64,000 nt of DNA from Bacillota bacterium (GCA_019423125.1 JAHZBZ010000004.1:102474-166473), one strand, 5' to 3'. Counted from the first letter of the stretch, positions 8,577-17,364 are shown. The notes: generated from the letters alone by a model not told the origin. Numbers and translations: made by a program.

Positions 8577-9908
8577 ATGAAAGGAGACGAGATCGCCGCG
8601 ATCTCCACCCCGCAGGGCAGAGGCGGCGTCGCGATCATCCGCATCAGCGGCGAAAAGCCGCTCGAGATCGCGGAAAAAATGTTTACGCCCGTCGGCGGGA
8701 GAAAGGTCTCCCGCTTTTCGCCGTACAGGATGTACCCCGGCAAGATCGACTGCGGGTCGTTTGAAGACTTCGGCCTGTGCGTGTGGTTTTGCGCCCCGCA
8801 CAGCTTTACGGGTGAAGACGTCGTCGAATTTCACTGCCATGGCGGTACCACGATCGCGCGCGCCGTCCTTTCCCGCGCGCTCGCGCTCGGATGCAGGCCC
8901 GCAGAGCGCGGTGAATTCACCAAGCGCGCCTTTCTGAACGGAAAGCTCTCCCTCGCCTCCGCGGAGGGTCTGATCGACATGATCAACGGCGAGAGCGAGG
9001 CGGAGGTACGCGCGGGCAGCCTTCTGTATGCGGAGCGCCTCACTTCGCCCGTGCGCGGCGTGCAGGCACAGCTTACCGAACTGCTCGCGGGCATCGATGC
9101 GGACATCGACTTCCCCGAAGAGGACATCGAACACACCGACCTGAAAGACGCGGCGTCGTGCATCCGCGCGGCACTCGCGGAGGTGGACGGCCTGCTTAAG
9201 GGTTACGGCACGGGCAGAAAGGTCAAGGAGGGCATCTCCGTCGTGCTCGCGGGCAAGCCGAACACGGGCAAGAGCTCCCTTCTCAACGCCCTTCTCGGCG
9301 CCGACCGCGCCATCGTCTCGGACATTCCCGGCACCACGCGCGACGTGGTCGAGGGCTCTTTGGAGATCGACGGCGTGCGGTTCGACCTCTACGACACGGC
9401 GGGCATCCGCGAGAGCGCGGGCGAGGTGGAGAGCATCGGCATCGGGCGTGCGCGCAGGCTCGCCGAGGGCGCCGACCTCATCCTCTTCGTGCTCGACGAC
9501 ACGCGCACGGCGGAGGACGGTGCGTTGCGCGAGGAGTTCATAGACAGGAAAAAACTTGTCGTCCGCAACAAGGCGGACCTCTCCGCGCCCGCGGAAGGGG
9601 ACGCGGACGTGTATGTTTCCGCAAAGACGGGCGAGGGGATGGAGGAGCTGAAGCGGCGCATGTTTTCGCTCTGCATGGACGGCTACCGTGCGGACGCCGC
9701 CTTCGTCATCGAGGCGCGGCACGGGCAGGCGCTCTCCCGCGCGCGGGAGGAGCTCGCAACCGCCCTTTCGCTGTGCGGAAAGGTTCCGCTCGATCTTCTC
9801 GGCATCCACCTTCGCGCGGCGTGGGAAGCGCTGGGCGAGATCAGCGGCGAAACGGCAAACGAACGCATCATAGACGAGATCTTTGCGAAGTTCTGCGTCG
9901 GCAAATAA
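8577..9908 (+). CDS. mnmE: tRNA uridine-5-carboxymethylaminomethyl modification GTPase MnmE
   Basis: GTPase that with MnmG builds the cmnm5 group on wobble uridine 34 of certain tRNAs. The 443-residue protein has the folate-binding N-terminal domain (GRGGVAIIRISG), a helical domain, and an inserted G domain with P-loop GKPNTGKSS near residue 225, DIPGTTRD and DTAGIRE. It ends in the catalytic CxGK signature as CVGK. The ATG is preceded by a weak ribosome site (AGAGAGGCACGAG). It has its own consensus promoter. The usual partner mnmG is not adjacent; a LysR gene follows instead after 13 bp. Confidence 0.97.
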   Translation: MKGDEIAAISTPQGRGGVAIIRISGEKPLEIAEKMFTPVGGRKVSRFSPYRMYPGKIDCGSFEDFGLCVWFCAPHSFTGEDVVEFHCHGGTTIARAVLSRALALGCRPAERGEFTKRAFLNGKLSLASAEGLIDMINGESEAEVRAGSLLYAERLTSPVRGVQAQLTELLAGIDADIDFPEEDIEHTDLKDAASCIRAALAEVDGLLKGYGTGRKVKEGISVVLAGKPNTGKSSLLNALLGADRAIVSDIPGTTRDVVEGSLEIDGVRFDLYDTAGIRESAGEVESIGIGRARRLAEGADLILFVLDDTRTAEDGALREEFIDRKKLVVRNKADLSAPAEGDADVYVSAKTGEGMEELKRRMFSLCMDGYRADAAFVIEARHGQALSRAREELATALSLCGKVPLDLLGIHLRAAWEALGEISGETANERIIDEIFAKFCVGK

Positions 9909-9921
9909 GCGAGGAACAAAC

Positions 9922-10818
9922 ATGGTCAATCTCGAACTTTACAGGGTATTCTACACGGTCGCGAAGTGCGGCAGTCTCACGCGCGCGGCGGACGAGCTGT
10001 TCATCAGCCAGCCCGCGGTCTCGCAGGCGATCAAACAGCTCGAAGGCCAGCTCGGCACCAGTCTGTTCAACCGCACCCACCGCGGCATGGAGCTGTCCGA
10101 GCGGGGCGGAAAACAGATCTTCGACATCGTCGAAAAGGCGCTGTCCGATCTCGACGCGGCGGAGAACAAACTCAAGGAGATCAACTCCACGGCGACGGGC
10201 ACCATCCGCATCAGCGCGTCGGACACCATCTTTTCGTATGTTCTCATCGACAAGATCGCGCAGTATCACGAGAAATATCCCTCCGTCAAGCTCAACCTCA
10301 TCAACTGCATCACGACGGAAACGCTGGAGCTTCTCAAGAATAACAAATGCGACATCGCTTTTCTCAATCTTCCGGTGGACGACAAGGACTTCAACCTCTC
10401 CAGCGTTGTCATGCCGTTGCACGACACATTTGTCGCGAACGAGCGCTTTGCCACGCTCGCGGAAGGGGTGCAGCCGCTCAAATCCATGCACGACTATCCG
10501 TTGCTGATGCTGGATACCAACACGGTCACCCGCAAGGCGATCATTCAGTTCTCCCATTCCATCGGCGTGCATCTGCATCCCGAGATCGAATGCGGCAGCC
10601 TCGAGCTGATGATCCAGCTCGCAAAAAACGGCGTGGGCATTGCCTGCGTTCCGCGCGAATACGTCCGCAGGGAGCTGAGCGAGGACAAGACGCTCTTCGA
10701 GATCCGCACCGAACCCGCGCTTCCCGCGCGCTCCGTCGGCATCGCTTTCCCGAAAAACCAGCCCGTCTCCTTTGCAGTCAAAGAGTTTTTCAAGCTGTTC
10801 GAGGGCGAGACCATCTGA
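9922..10818 (+). CDS. LysR-family transcriptional regulator
   Basis: 298-residue DNA-binding regulator. The N-terminal winged helix-turn-helix is unmistakable: LYRVFYTVAKCGSLTRAADE, then LFISQPAVSQAIKQLEGQLG and LFNRTHRGMELSERG. The remainder is the LysR effector-binding domain with the DTIFSYVLIDKIAQYHEKYP segment. It lies 13 bp after mnmE behind AGGAAC and immediately upstream of the T-box-controlled leuA. LysR proteins often regulate a neighbouring gene, but leuA already has a T-box, and no LysR-type T-N11-A site could be singled out. The ligand and targets are unknown. Confidence 0.92.
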   Translation: MVNLELYRVFYTVAKCGSLTRAADELFISQPAVSQAIKQLEGQLGTSLFNRTHRGMELSERGGKQIFDIVEKALSDLDAAENKLKEINSTATGTIRISASDTIFSYVLIDKIAQYHEKYPSVKLNLINCITTETLELLKNNKCDIAFLNLPVDDKDFNLSSVVMPLHDTFVANERFATLAEGVQPLKSMHDYPLLMLDTNTVTRKAIIQFSHSIGVHLHPEIECGSLELMIQLAKNGVGIACVPREYVRRELSEDKTLFEIRTEPALPARSVGIAFPKNQPVSFAVKEFFKLFEGETI

Positions 10819-10838
10819 AAAAAATTTTTCGCAAACGC

Positions 10839-10867
10839 TTTACAAAAGCACGGCGGTATGTTATAAT
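10839..10867 (+). promoter_or_regulatory. Promoter of the leuA T-box leader
   Basis: TTTACA (10839-10844), a 17-base spacer and TATAAT (10862-10867), just after the LysR stop codon. It drives the roughly 280-nt T-box leader. Confidence 0.8.
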
Positions 10868-10873
10868 AAATGA

Positions 10874-11152
10874 AATAGAAGAACGCAGTGAAGCGGAACA
10901 GTATTCCGAAGCGCGGGCATCAGAGAGCCGCCGTTTGGTGCGAGGCGGCCGATGCGCACGGGAGAACTCGCCGCAGAGCGGCCCGCCCGAAAGGGAAACC
11001 GAGTAGAAGCGGGACGGAGGCTCTCCGTTACAGGGGCGGGATATGCGCCGCAAGGCAAGTATCTGACGAGTGCGTGCGCGAAAGCGCGCGAAAAAGAGTG
11101 GTACCGCGAAACCTGTTTTCGTCTCTTTGGAGAGGAAGACAGGGCTTTTTTT
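10874..11152 (+). promoter_or_regulatory. T-box leader (tRNA-sensing riboswitch) controlling leuA
   Basis: The leader contains the T-box core GAGTGGTACCGCGAAACC at about 11096-11113, followed by an intrinsic terminator: the arm starting CCTGTTTTC at 11112 pairs with the arm ending GACAGG at 11143, then a T run to 11152. The antiterminator bulge reads TGGT, which pairs with an ACCA tRNA 3' end, so it expects a tRNA with discriminator A; tRNA-Leu fits. A candidate specifier codon CTC (Leu) lies at 10967-10969 in the 5' stem region; this placement is by eye and uncertain. Uncharged tRNA-Leu would stabilise the antiterminator and turn on leuA. Confidence 0.9.
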
Positions 11153-11181
11153 ATCCCAAAACCAGCCGAAAGGAGACAGTC

Positions 11182-12840
11182 ATGAAAAACTTTGACAAGT
11201 ACACGAAACAGTATTTTCTCCCGCCCGTCCGCTGCATGGACTGGGCGGAAAAGGACAGCGTGGACCGTGCGCCCGTGTGGTGCAGCGTCGATCTGCGCGA
11301 CGGCAACCAGGCGCTCATCGAGCCGATGACGCTGGAGCAGAAGGTGGAATTTTTCAAACTGTTGCTTCGCGTCGGCTTCAAGGAGATCGAAGTCGGTTTT
11401 CCCGCGGCGAGCGAGACGGAGTACGTCTTTCTTCGCACGCTGATCGACAACGGCCTCATTCCCGACGACGTGACCGTGCAGGTCCTTACGCAGGCGCGTG
11501 AGCACATCATCCGCAAGACCTTCGACGCCATCCGCGGCGCGAAGAACGTCATCGTGCACGTCTACAACTCCACCTCCGTCGCCCAGCGCGAGCAGGTGTT
11601 CCGCAAGGACAAAGAGGAGATCAAAAAGATCGCCGTCGAGGGCGCGAAACTCCTCAAAAAGCTCACCGAAGAGGCGGGCGCGAACTATCGCTTCGAATAC
11701 AGCCCCGAGTCCTTCACGGGCACCGAGCCCGAGTATGCGCTCGAGGTCTGCAACGCCGTGCTCGAGGTGTGGCAGCCCACGCCCGACCGCAAGGCGGTCA
11801 TCAACCTGCCCGCGACCGTCGAGAACGCGACGCCGCACGTCTTTGCACAGCAGGTGGAATATATGTCCAAAAACCTCGTCTATCGCGACAACGTCGTGGT
11901 CAGCCTGCACCCGCACAACGACCGCGGTTGCGCCGTCGCGGCGTCCGAGATGGGACTTCTCGCGGGCGCAGACCGCGTCGAGGGCACGTTGTTCGGCAAC
12001 GGCGAGCGCACGGGCAACGCGGACATCGTCTCCATTGCGATGAACATGTATTCGCAGGGCGTCGACCCGCAACTGGATTTCTCCTTCATGCCCGAGATCT
12101 GCGAAAAGTACAGCGAGTACACGCAGCTCTCCGTCTCGCCCCGCCAGCCGTATGCCGGCTCGCTCGTGTTCGCGGCGTTCTCCGGATCGCATCAGGACGC
12201 GATCGCAAAGGGCATGCAGTGGCGCAAAGAGCACAAGATGCCGCACTGGAACGTGCCTTATCTTCCCATCGACCCCGCGGACGTGGGCAGAGAGTACCAG
12301 ACGGACGTCATCCGCATCAACAGTCAGTCGGGCAAGGGCGGCGTCGGCTTCATTTTGCAGGAAAATTACGGGCTCAACCTGCCCGCAAAATTCAAAGAGG
12401 CGATGGGCTATGCGGCGAAGGGCGTCTCCGACCGCACGCACAAGGAGCTCAAGCCCGCGGAGGTGTATGAGGTGTTCCTCAGCAGCTTCGTCACCAACCG
12501 CCCCGTCTTTGACATCCCCGAATGCCATTTCCGCCAGCTGCCCGAAGGCATCGCGGCGACGGTCACGGTGGAGCAGAACGGCGAGCGCACCGTCGTGTGC
12601 GCGGAGGGCAACGGCCGCCTGGATGCGGTGACGAATGCGCTGAAAATGCACTTCGGCGTCGTGTTCACGCTCACCACTTACGAACAGCACGCGATGAGCG
12701 AAAAGTCCGATTCCAAGGCGCTCTCCTTTGTCGGGATCGAGAAGGACGGTAAGTTCTTCTGGGGCGCGGGCATGAACGACGACATCATCCGCTCGTCCAT
12801 CGACGCGCTCGTCTCTGCGCTCAACAACTATCTCGCATGA
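11182..12840 (+). CDS. leuA: 2-isopropylmalate synthase, long (actinobacterial/LeuA2) type
   Basis: Condenses acetyl-CoA with 2-oxoisovalerate in the first committed step of leucine synthesis. The 552-residue protein shows the aldolase-like motifs WCSVDLRDGNQAL and the metal-binding LHPHNDRGCAVAA, and ends in the allosteric domain (GIAATVTVEQNGERTVV onward). The starting segment YFLPPVRCMDWAEKD and overall length match the type found in actinobacteria and some Firmicutes rather than the ~510-residue E. coli type. AGGAGACAGTC precedes the ATG. Regulation is by the T-box leader; feedback by leucine is expected from the C-terminal domain. No other leu gene is adjacent: the next gene is a dehydrogenase behind a terminator. 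Confidence 0.96.
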   Translation: MKNFDKYTKQYFLPPVRCMDWAEKDSVDRAPVWCSVDLRDGNQALIEPMTLEQKVEFFKLLLRVGFKEIEVGFPAASETEYVFLRTLIDNGLIPDDVTVQVLTQAREHIIRKTFDAIRGAKNVIVHVYNSTSVAQREQVFRKDKEEIKKIAVEGAKLLKKLTEEAGANYRFEYSPESFTGTEPEYALEVCNAVLEVWQPTPDRKAVINLPATVENATPHVFAQQVEYMSKNLVYRDNVVVSLHPHNDRGCAVAASEMGLLAGADRVEGTLFGNGERTGNADIVSIAMNMYSQGVDPQLDFSFMPEICEKYSEYTQLSVSPRQPYAGSLVFAAFSGSHQDAIAKGMQWRKEHKMPHWNVPYLPIDPADVGREYQTDVIRINSQSGKGGVGFILQENYGLNLPAKFKEAMGYAAKGVSDRTHKELKPAEVYEVFLSSFVTNRPVFDIPECHFRQLPEGIAATVTVEQNGERTVVCAEGNGRLDAVTNALKMHFGVVFTLTTYEQHAMSEKSDSKALSFVGIEKDGKFFWGAGMNDDIIRSSIDALVSALNNYLA

Positions 12841-12850
12841 CAGACCGCAA

Positions 12851-12882
12851 GCGGCGGCGCCCGACGGGCGCCGCCGCATTTT
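12851..12882 (+). terminator. leuA terminator
   Basis: A perfect 12-bp GC-only stem (12851-12862 with 12866-12877) with a 3-base loop, followed by ATTTT. The T run is short but the stem is very strong. Confidence 0.75.
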
Positions 12883-12934
12883 CCGTCGCGTCCGATAAGC
12901 GATTCCGGAACGAAACATAAAAGGAGAAAAATTC

Positions 12935-14017
12935 ATGTCACAATTCTTCATGCCGGTGCGCATTGTGGAAGGGGAGAACTGCATTCGCGAAAACGCAGAA
13001 CTCTTTTCGGGGCTCGGCCGCCGCGCGCTCATCGTGACGGGCAAGAGCTCGAAGACGAACGGCGCGCTGGACGATGCGGTTTTTGCGCTTTCCTCCTGCG
13101 GCAGGGAATACGCCGTGTTCGACGAGATCCCGCAAAACCCCACGCTTGCCTGCGTTCGCGCGGGCGGCGAGGCGGCGCGCGCGTTCGGCGCGGACTTTGT
13201 CGTCGCGCTCGGCGGCGGTTCGCCGATGGACGCGGCAAAGGCGATCGCCATGCTCGCCGTGCAGGACGTCTCCGACCTCTTTGCCTGCGAAGCGAAACGC
13301 GTGCTCCCGATGGTGCATGTACCCACGACCGCGGGCACGGGAAGCGAAGTCACCCAGTATTCCATCCTCACCAACGACGAAAAACAGACCAAGACGAGCA
13401 TTTCCTCTCCCTTGTTTTTCCCCAAGCTCGCTTTTTTGGACGGGCGGTATCTTTGCGGGTTGCCCCGCGCCGTGACGGTCAACACGGCGATCGACGCGCT
13501 TTCGCACGCCGTGGAGGGGATGCTCTCTGTCCGTGCGGGCGCCCTCTCCGATGCGCTCGCCCGTTCTGCGATCGCCGCGATCTTAGGTGAGTTTGAAGGG
13601 CTGCGCACGGGGGAGCTTTCCGCCCATTCGCGTGCAAACCTGCTTCGCGCCTCCACGCTCGCGGGCATGGTCATCGCGAACACGGGCACGACGCCCGTGC
13701 ACGGAATGGGCTATTCGCTCACCTATTTTGCGGGCATCCCGCACGGCAGGGCAAACGGGCTTCTCCTGCCCGCCTTTTTGGAGGCGTGTTTACAAAAAGT
13801 TCCCGAGCGCGTTTGTTCGATCTATTCGGCGCTGGGCACCGATGCGAACGGCTTTGCGGAGAAGATGAACGCTCTTCTCGGCGTGCGGGAGCGCTTCCCC
13901 GCGGAGACCCTCGCCGATTGGGCGGAGTGTGCATCTCACAACAAGAACATCAAAAACTGCAGTGCGCACTTTGAAAAAGAGGACCTCCTTGCCGTGCTCA
14001 AACGCTCCCTTCTGTGA
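12935..14017 (+). CDS. Iron-containing alcohol dehydrogenase family protein
   Basis: 360-residue NAD(P)-dependent dehydrogenase of the Fe-ADH superfamily, probably a cytoplasmic alcohol/aldehyde or polyol enzyme. Visible motifs are the nucleotide-binding loop VALGGGSPMDAAKA, VPTTAGTGSEVT and the metal-binding His residues in IDALSHAVEGM and TTPVHGMGYSLTYFAGIPHG. The last pattern keeps the His needed for metal binding. Start ATG follows AAGGAGAAAAATTC. Substrate is not deducible; butanol- or propanediol-type dehydrogenases share all motifs. Confidence 0.9.
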   Translation: MSQFFMPVRIVEGENCIRENAELFSGLGRRALIVTGKSSKTNGALDDAVFALSSCGREYAVFDEIPQNPTLACVRAGGEAARAFGADFVVALGGGSPMDAAKAIAMLAVQDVSDLFACEAKRVLPMVHVPTTAGTGSEVTQYSILTNDEKQTKTSISSPLFFPKLAFLDGRYLCGLPRAVTVNTAIDALSHAVEGMLSVRAGALSDALARSAIAAILGEFEGLRTGELSAHSRANLLRASTLAGMVIANTGTTPVHGMGYSLTYFAGIPHGRANGLLLPAFLEACLQKVPERVCSIYSALGTDANGFAEKMNALLGVRERFPAETLADWAECASHNKNIKNCSAHFEKEDLLAVLKRSLL

Positions 14018-14080
14018 AGGAGAAAAGGGGACTGTTTGCACGAATTTGAAATACGTATTTCATTTTTTGCGTCAAAAGCC

Positions 14081-14109
14081 TTGCAAAAGCGGAAAAGCAA
14101 TGCTATAAT
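14081..14109 (+). promoter_or_regulatory. Promoter of the uL15-like membrane protein gene
   Basis: TTGCAA (14081-14086), a 17-base spacer and TATAAT (14104-14109) with TGC before the -10. A weak hairpin with a T tract (about 14048-14068) just upstream may terminate the dehydrogenase transcript. Confidence 0.75.
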
Positions 14110-14147
14110 GTTAAAGTATAAATCAGAAGAATTAGGGGGTTTTTGTC

Positions 14148-15776
14148 ATGCTTTATTCTGCAGGCATCCTTTCGGTATTCTCCTCCCTGCGCGATTTTTT
14201 CAGCGGGGAAAACGCCGCATTCCGCATTGCAGGCGCATGCTTTGTCGCGCTCGCGGTGATCGTCATCTTTGTGCTCCTGATCCAGCTCACCGTGCGCCAT
14301 TCGCTCACTTTCCTTGTCGGCGAGGGGAAGACGATAAAATATAAGTTCCCGCGTCGCCGCATGGTCCGCCTGACGGGCGAACAGTCCGACGTGCCCGTCC
14401 CTTCCCGCGAGGGCTTTACCTTTGCGGGTTGGTATCTTGACGAGGCGTGCACCGTTTCCGCGGGCGACATCTACCGCGTCGAGAAAGATGCGGCGCTCTA
14501 TGCAAAATGGGTGCCCGCAGAAAAAGCCGCAGAGGATATAGCTGTTCCCGTTGAGGAAGCGTCGGCTGAAGAGCCTGCCGCGCCTGTTGCGGAAGAAACC
14601 GCAGAGGATATAGCCGTTCCCGTTGAGGAAGTGTCGGCCGAAGAACCCGCCGCGCCTGTTGCGGAAGAAACCGCAGAGGATATAGCCGCTCCCGCTGAGG
14701 AAGTGTCGGCCGAAGAGCCTGCCGCGCCTGTTGCGGAAGAAACCGCAGAGGCGATCACAGCTCCCGTGGAGGAAGCTCCCGCCGCGGTCGAGGAGGAAGA
14801 CGGGGAAGAAGAGGAAGACGCAGAGGACGAAGCGGCCGAAGGGGACGAATTCGACAATGCGCTCGTGACGCTTGTTTCGGGCAGCAAGGTGTTTGTGCAG
14901 TATCGCCGCAGTTTCCGCGCGCGCCTCATTCAGGCGAGTGACGAGATGAAGGAGTACTACAATCTCCTGCGCAGCGAGCTTCTCTCGCAGATCGGCGTCA
15001 AGGAACGCGTCAGCTGGAATTTCGACAGCTTCAACGTGGGCAGGCGGCAGTTTGCGAAGGTCAACGCGAACACGAAGAGCCTCATCGTATACTTTGCGCT
15101 CTCGCCCGAAGAGGTGGACGAGAAATATCGCTTCCGCGACGTATCCGAGAAGAAGAGATATGCGAACGTGCCCGTGCGCTATAAGATCACAGGGAGCCGC
15201 AGTTTCAAATATGCGCTCGAGCTCCTCGAGCAGACGGCAGAAAAATTCGGCCTCGATTTCAAACGGGTGCAGGAACATCTCGACATTCCGTACGAAGACC
15301 GCGACGCGCTCATCCGTCAGAGGCTGATCCGCGTGTACGCAAAGCGCGAGACGGGCGAGACGGTCACCGAAGAAGAGCTCGAGAAGTACATCGAAGAGGG
15401 CGCGACGGTGGAAAAACTCTCCGCCTATACGGTCACTGACAAGGTCACGGCGGGCGAAGCGGAGACGCTGATCACCGACGCGACGGCGGAAAATCTCATC
15501 GCGCTTGCCGAAGTGCGTTCGGTGCGCGGCACGGGCAGGAGATCTTACATCAACCTCGACACGATCAGTGCGAATTTCCGCGAAGGTGAGACGGTGGACC
15601 TCGCGACGCTCAAAGCGCGCGGACTGCTGGAGGCGAAAGTGGGTTCTTTCAAAGTGCTTGCGCGCGGCCAGCTCGACAAGTCCCTCACGGTGGAGGCGAA
15701 CGACTTCTCGCTCGCGGCGGTCAAGATGATCGCGTTGACGGGCGGCAAGGTCGTCCGCATCAAAAAACAGAACTGA
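14148..15776 (+). CDS. Membrane-anchored protein: InlB-like repeat, acidic repeats, uL15-like C-terminal domain
   Basis: 542 residues with a mosaic layout. Residues about 22-48 form one transmembrane helix. Residues about 55-122 resemble an InlB B-repeat/Flg_new unit (GFTFAGWYLDEACT ... AALYAKW). Residues about 127-205 are three and a half copies of a 24-residue Glu/Ala/Pro repeat (EDIAVPVEEASAEEPAAP...), then an acidic stretch. A central domain (about 240-430) is unrecognised. The last ~100 residues resemble the C-terminal part of ribosomal protein uL15 (SYINLDTI, GETVDLATLKARGL, VKMIALTGG). Domains of this last type occur on other Clostridia membrane proteins, but I know of no assigned role; it is not the ribosomal protein itself. 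AGGGGG precedes the ATG. Confidence 0.7.
   Translation: MLYSAGILSVFSSLRDFFSGENAAFRIAGACFVALAVIVIFVLLIQLTVRHSLTFLVGEGKTIKYKFPRRRMVRLTGEQSDVPVPSREGFTFAGWYLDEACTVSAGDIYRVEKDAALYAKWVPAEKAAEDIAVPVEEASAEEPAAPVAEETAEDIAVPVEEVSAEEPAAPVAEETAEDIAAPAEEVSAEEPAAPVAEETAEAITAPVEEAPAAVEEEDGEEEEDAEDEAAEGDEFDNALVTLVSGSKVFVQYRRSFRARLIQASDEMKEYYNLLRSELLSQIGVKERVSWNFDSFNVGRRQFAKVNANTKSLIVYFALSPEEVDEKYRFRDVSEKKRYANVPVRYKITGSRSFKYALELLEQTAEKFGLDFKRVQEHLDIPYEDRDALIRQRLIRVYAKRETGETVTEEELEKYIEEGATVEKLSAYTVTDKVTAGEAETLITDATAENLIALAEVRSVRGTGRRSYINLDTISANFREGETVDLATLKARGLLEAKVGSFKVLARGQLDKSLTVEANDFSLAAVKMIALTGGKVVRIKKQN
14530..14770 (+). repeat. In-frame 72-bp tandem repeat encoding the acidic Ala/Pro linker
   Basis: Three near-identical 72-bp units plus a partial fourth, each encoding 24 residues with EEPAAPVAEETAE at the end. 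Differences between copies are few, which suggests recent duplication and possible length variation. It lies wholly inside the uL15-like protein gene. Confidence 0.85.
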
Positions 15777-15790
15777 GCGAACGCTCTTTC

Positions 15791-15886
15791 GGCGCCGCAC
15801 GCGATCGCGCGTGCGGCGCCTTTTGCACGGCAAAGGGCACACACGCCTGCGCAGAATTTTTGCGCAGGCGTGTGTGCTGTTTTTTA
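15791..15886 (+). terminator. Tandem intrinsic terminators
   Basis: Hairpin one is a perfect 13-bp stem (15791-15803 with 15808-15820) followed by TTTT. Hairpin two is a perfect 17-bp stem (15837-15853 with 15861-15877) with loop GAATTTT and a six-T run at 15880-15885. The second is a textbook terminator. It insulates the uL15-like gene from spoVAD. Confidence 0.9.
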
Positions 15887-15930
15887 CATAAAAAGGGAAG
15901 ATCGTCGCAAACTATCGGCGGAGGAAAGGT

Positions 15931-16935
15931 ATGCACAGGGGCTGTACGATGTTCTTTAAAAACTCTCCCGCGATACTCTCGACCGCGTGTGTCGCGGGGC
16001 CGAAGGAATGCGCGGGGATCGCGGGGGCATATGTCGATCTCGCGCTCTCGGACGACATGTACGGGGAGAGCACTTTCGAGCGGGCGGAGCGGAAGATGCT
16101 TCTCTATGCCATCGAAAAGAGCATGGAAAAGGCGGGTCTGAAACAGGCGGACGTGATGCTGTCGGGCGATCTTCTCAACCAGATCATCTCGGCGAGTTTT
16201 TCCGCGCGCGAGACGCAGCTTCCCTATCTCGGCATCTACGGCGCCTGCTCGACGATGAGCGAAGGGCTCCTGCTCGGCGCAGCGCTCGCGGACGGCGGCT
16301 ATGTCGGCACCGCGCTCGCGGCGACGGGTTCGCACTTTTCGTCGGCGGAGCGGCAGTACCGCTATCCGCTCGAGCTGGGCACGACCCGTCCGCCCCAGTC
16401 GCAGTGGACGGTGACGGGCGCAGGCAGTGCGGTCATTGCGGCGGGGGCGAGAGGCCCCGTCATCACCTGCGGCACGATCGGACGGGTGGTGGACTACGGC
16501 GTCTCCGACGTCAACAACATGGGCGCGGCGATGGCGCCCGCGGCGCTCTCCGTTCTTCTCGAACACCTCAAGGACACGGGCAGGGAGCCCGATTATTACG
16601 ACCTCATCCTGACGGGCGACCTCGGCGCGCTCGGCTCGCACATCCTCTGCGATCTCGCATGGGAAAAGGGGATAGACATCGAGCCGTTGCACGCCGACTG
16701 CGGCGTGCTCGTCTACGGCTCGGCGGAGGAGGAGTTCCAGGGCGGGAGCGGCGCGGGTTGCAGCGCCGTGCTGTTCAACGGCTGTATCGTGGACAAACTC
16801 CGCCGCCACAAGCTGGAAAAGGTGCTCTTCATCGCGACGGGGGCGCTTTTATCCACTGTCTCGTCGGGGCAGGGCGAAACGATTCCGTGCATCGCGCACG
16901 CGGTCGCGGTGGAAAACACCGCGCGGGAGGAATAG
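15931..16935 (+). CDS. spoVAD: Stage V sporulation protein AD
   Basis: 334-residue thiolase-fold protein needed for dipicolinic acid uptake into the developing spore; SpoVAD binds DPA. It shows the family segments AGPKECAGIAGAYVD, MLSGDLLNQIISASFSAR, GIYGACSTMSEGL and GSHFSSAERQYRYPLELG. The ATG at 15931 is preceded by GGAGGAAAGGT; an internal ATG at 15949 is possible but lacks its own site. The gene is followed after 2 bp by spoVAE. The usual upstream partner spoVAC is absent here; a terminator pair stands in its place. No sigma-G promoter could be assigned by eye. Confidence 0.95.
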   Translation: MHRGCTMFFKNSPAILSTACVAGPKECAGIAGAYVDLALSDDMYGESTFERAERKMLLYAIEKSMEKAGLKQADVMLSGDLLNQIISASFSARETQLPYLGIYGACSTMSEGLLLGAALADGGYVGTALAATGSHFSSAERQYRYPLELGTTRPPQSQWTVTGAGSAVIAAGARGPVITCGTIGRVVDYGVSDVNNMGAAMAPAALSVLLEHLKDTGREPDYYDLILTGDLGALGSHILCDLAWEKGIDIEPLHADCGVLVYGSAEEEFQGGSGAGCSAVLFNGCIVDKLRRHKLEKVLFIATGALLSTVSSGQGETIPCIAHAVAVENTAREE

Positions 16936-16937
16936 AC

Positions 16938-17318
16938 ATGCAAAAATACATCGAACTTCTTCTGATGTTCGTCAAGGCGTTTGCGGTGGGCGGGAGCATC
17001 TGCGTCGTCGCGCAGATCGTCATCAACTTTACAAAACTCACTTCCGGCCGAATCCTCGTGTTTTTCATGCTCGCGGGCGTCGCGCTCGAGGGGCTCGGAT
17101 TATACGGAAAGCTCGTGGACTTTGCGGGCGCGGGCGCGACGGTCCCGATCAGCGGCTTCGGCTATCTCCTCGCGCACGGCGCAATGCACGGCGCCGAACG
17201 CGGCCTGTTCGGCGCGCTGACGGGCGCGCTGAGCGCGGCGAGCGGGGGCGTGACGGCGGCGATCCTGTTCGCCTTTCTGGCGGCGCTCGTGTTCCGTCCG
17301 AAGAGCAAAAAGAACTGA
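16938..17318 (+). CDS. spoVAE: Stage V sporulation protein AE
   Basis: 126-residue membrane protein of the spore DPA channel/transport complex. It has four hydrophobic helices and family motifs FVKAFAVGGSICVVAQI and GFGYLLAHGAMHGAE. The ATG lies 2 bp after the spoVAD stop, behind GGGAGGAATAG, so it is cotranslated with spoVAD. Length is that of the short SpoVAE (SpoVAEB) form. Confidence 0.93.
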   Translation: MQKYIELLLMFVKAFAVGGSICVVAQIVINFTKLTSGRILVFFMLAGVALEGLGLYGKLVDFAGAGATVPISGFGYLLAHGAMHGAERGLFGALTGALSAASGGVTAAILFAFLAALVFRPKSKKN

Positions 17319-17364
17319 CGGAGACAGCAGAAATAATTCCGACTTAAACGGCGCGATTTTGTCC

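Noticed and set aside
10861..13689. A 942-codon minus-strand frame opposite leuA and the T-box
   Set aside because: Antisense to leuA; it would read through the T-box leader and has no recognisable product.
14530..14770. Repeat array as a possible CRISPR
   Set aside because: Units are contiguous 72-bp coding repeats without unique spacers, in frame within a protein gene. No cas gene is seen.
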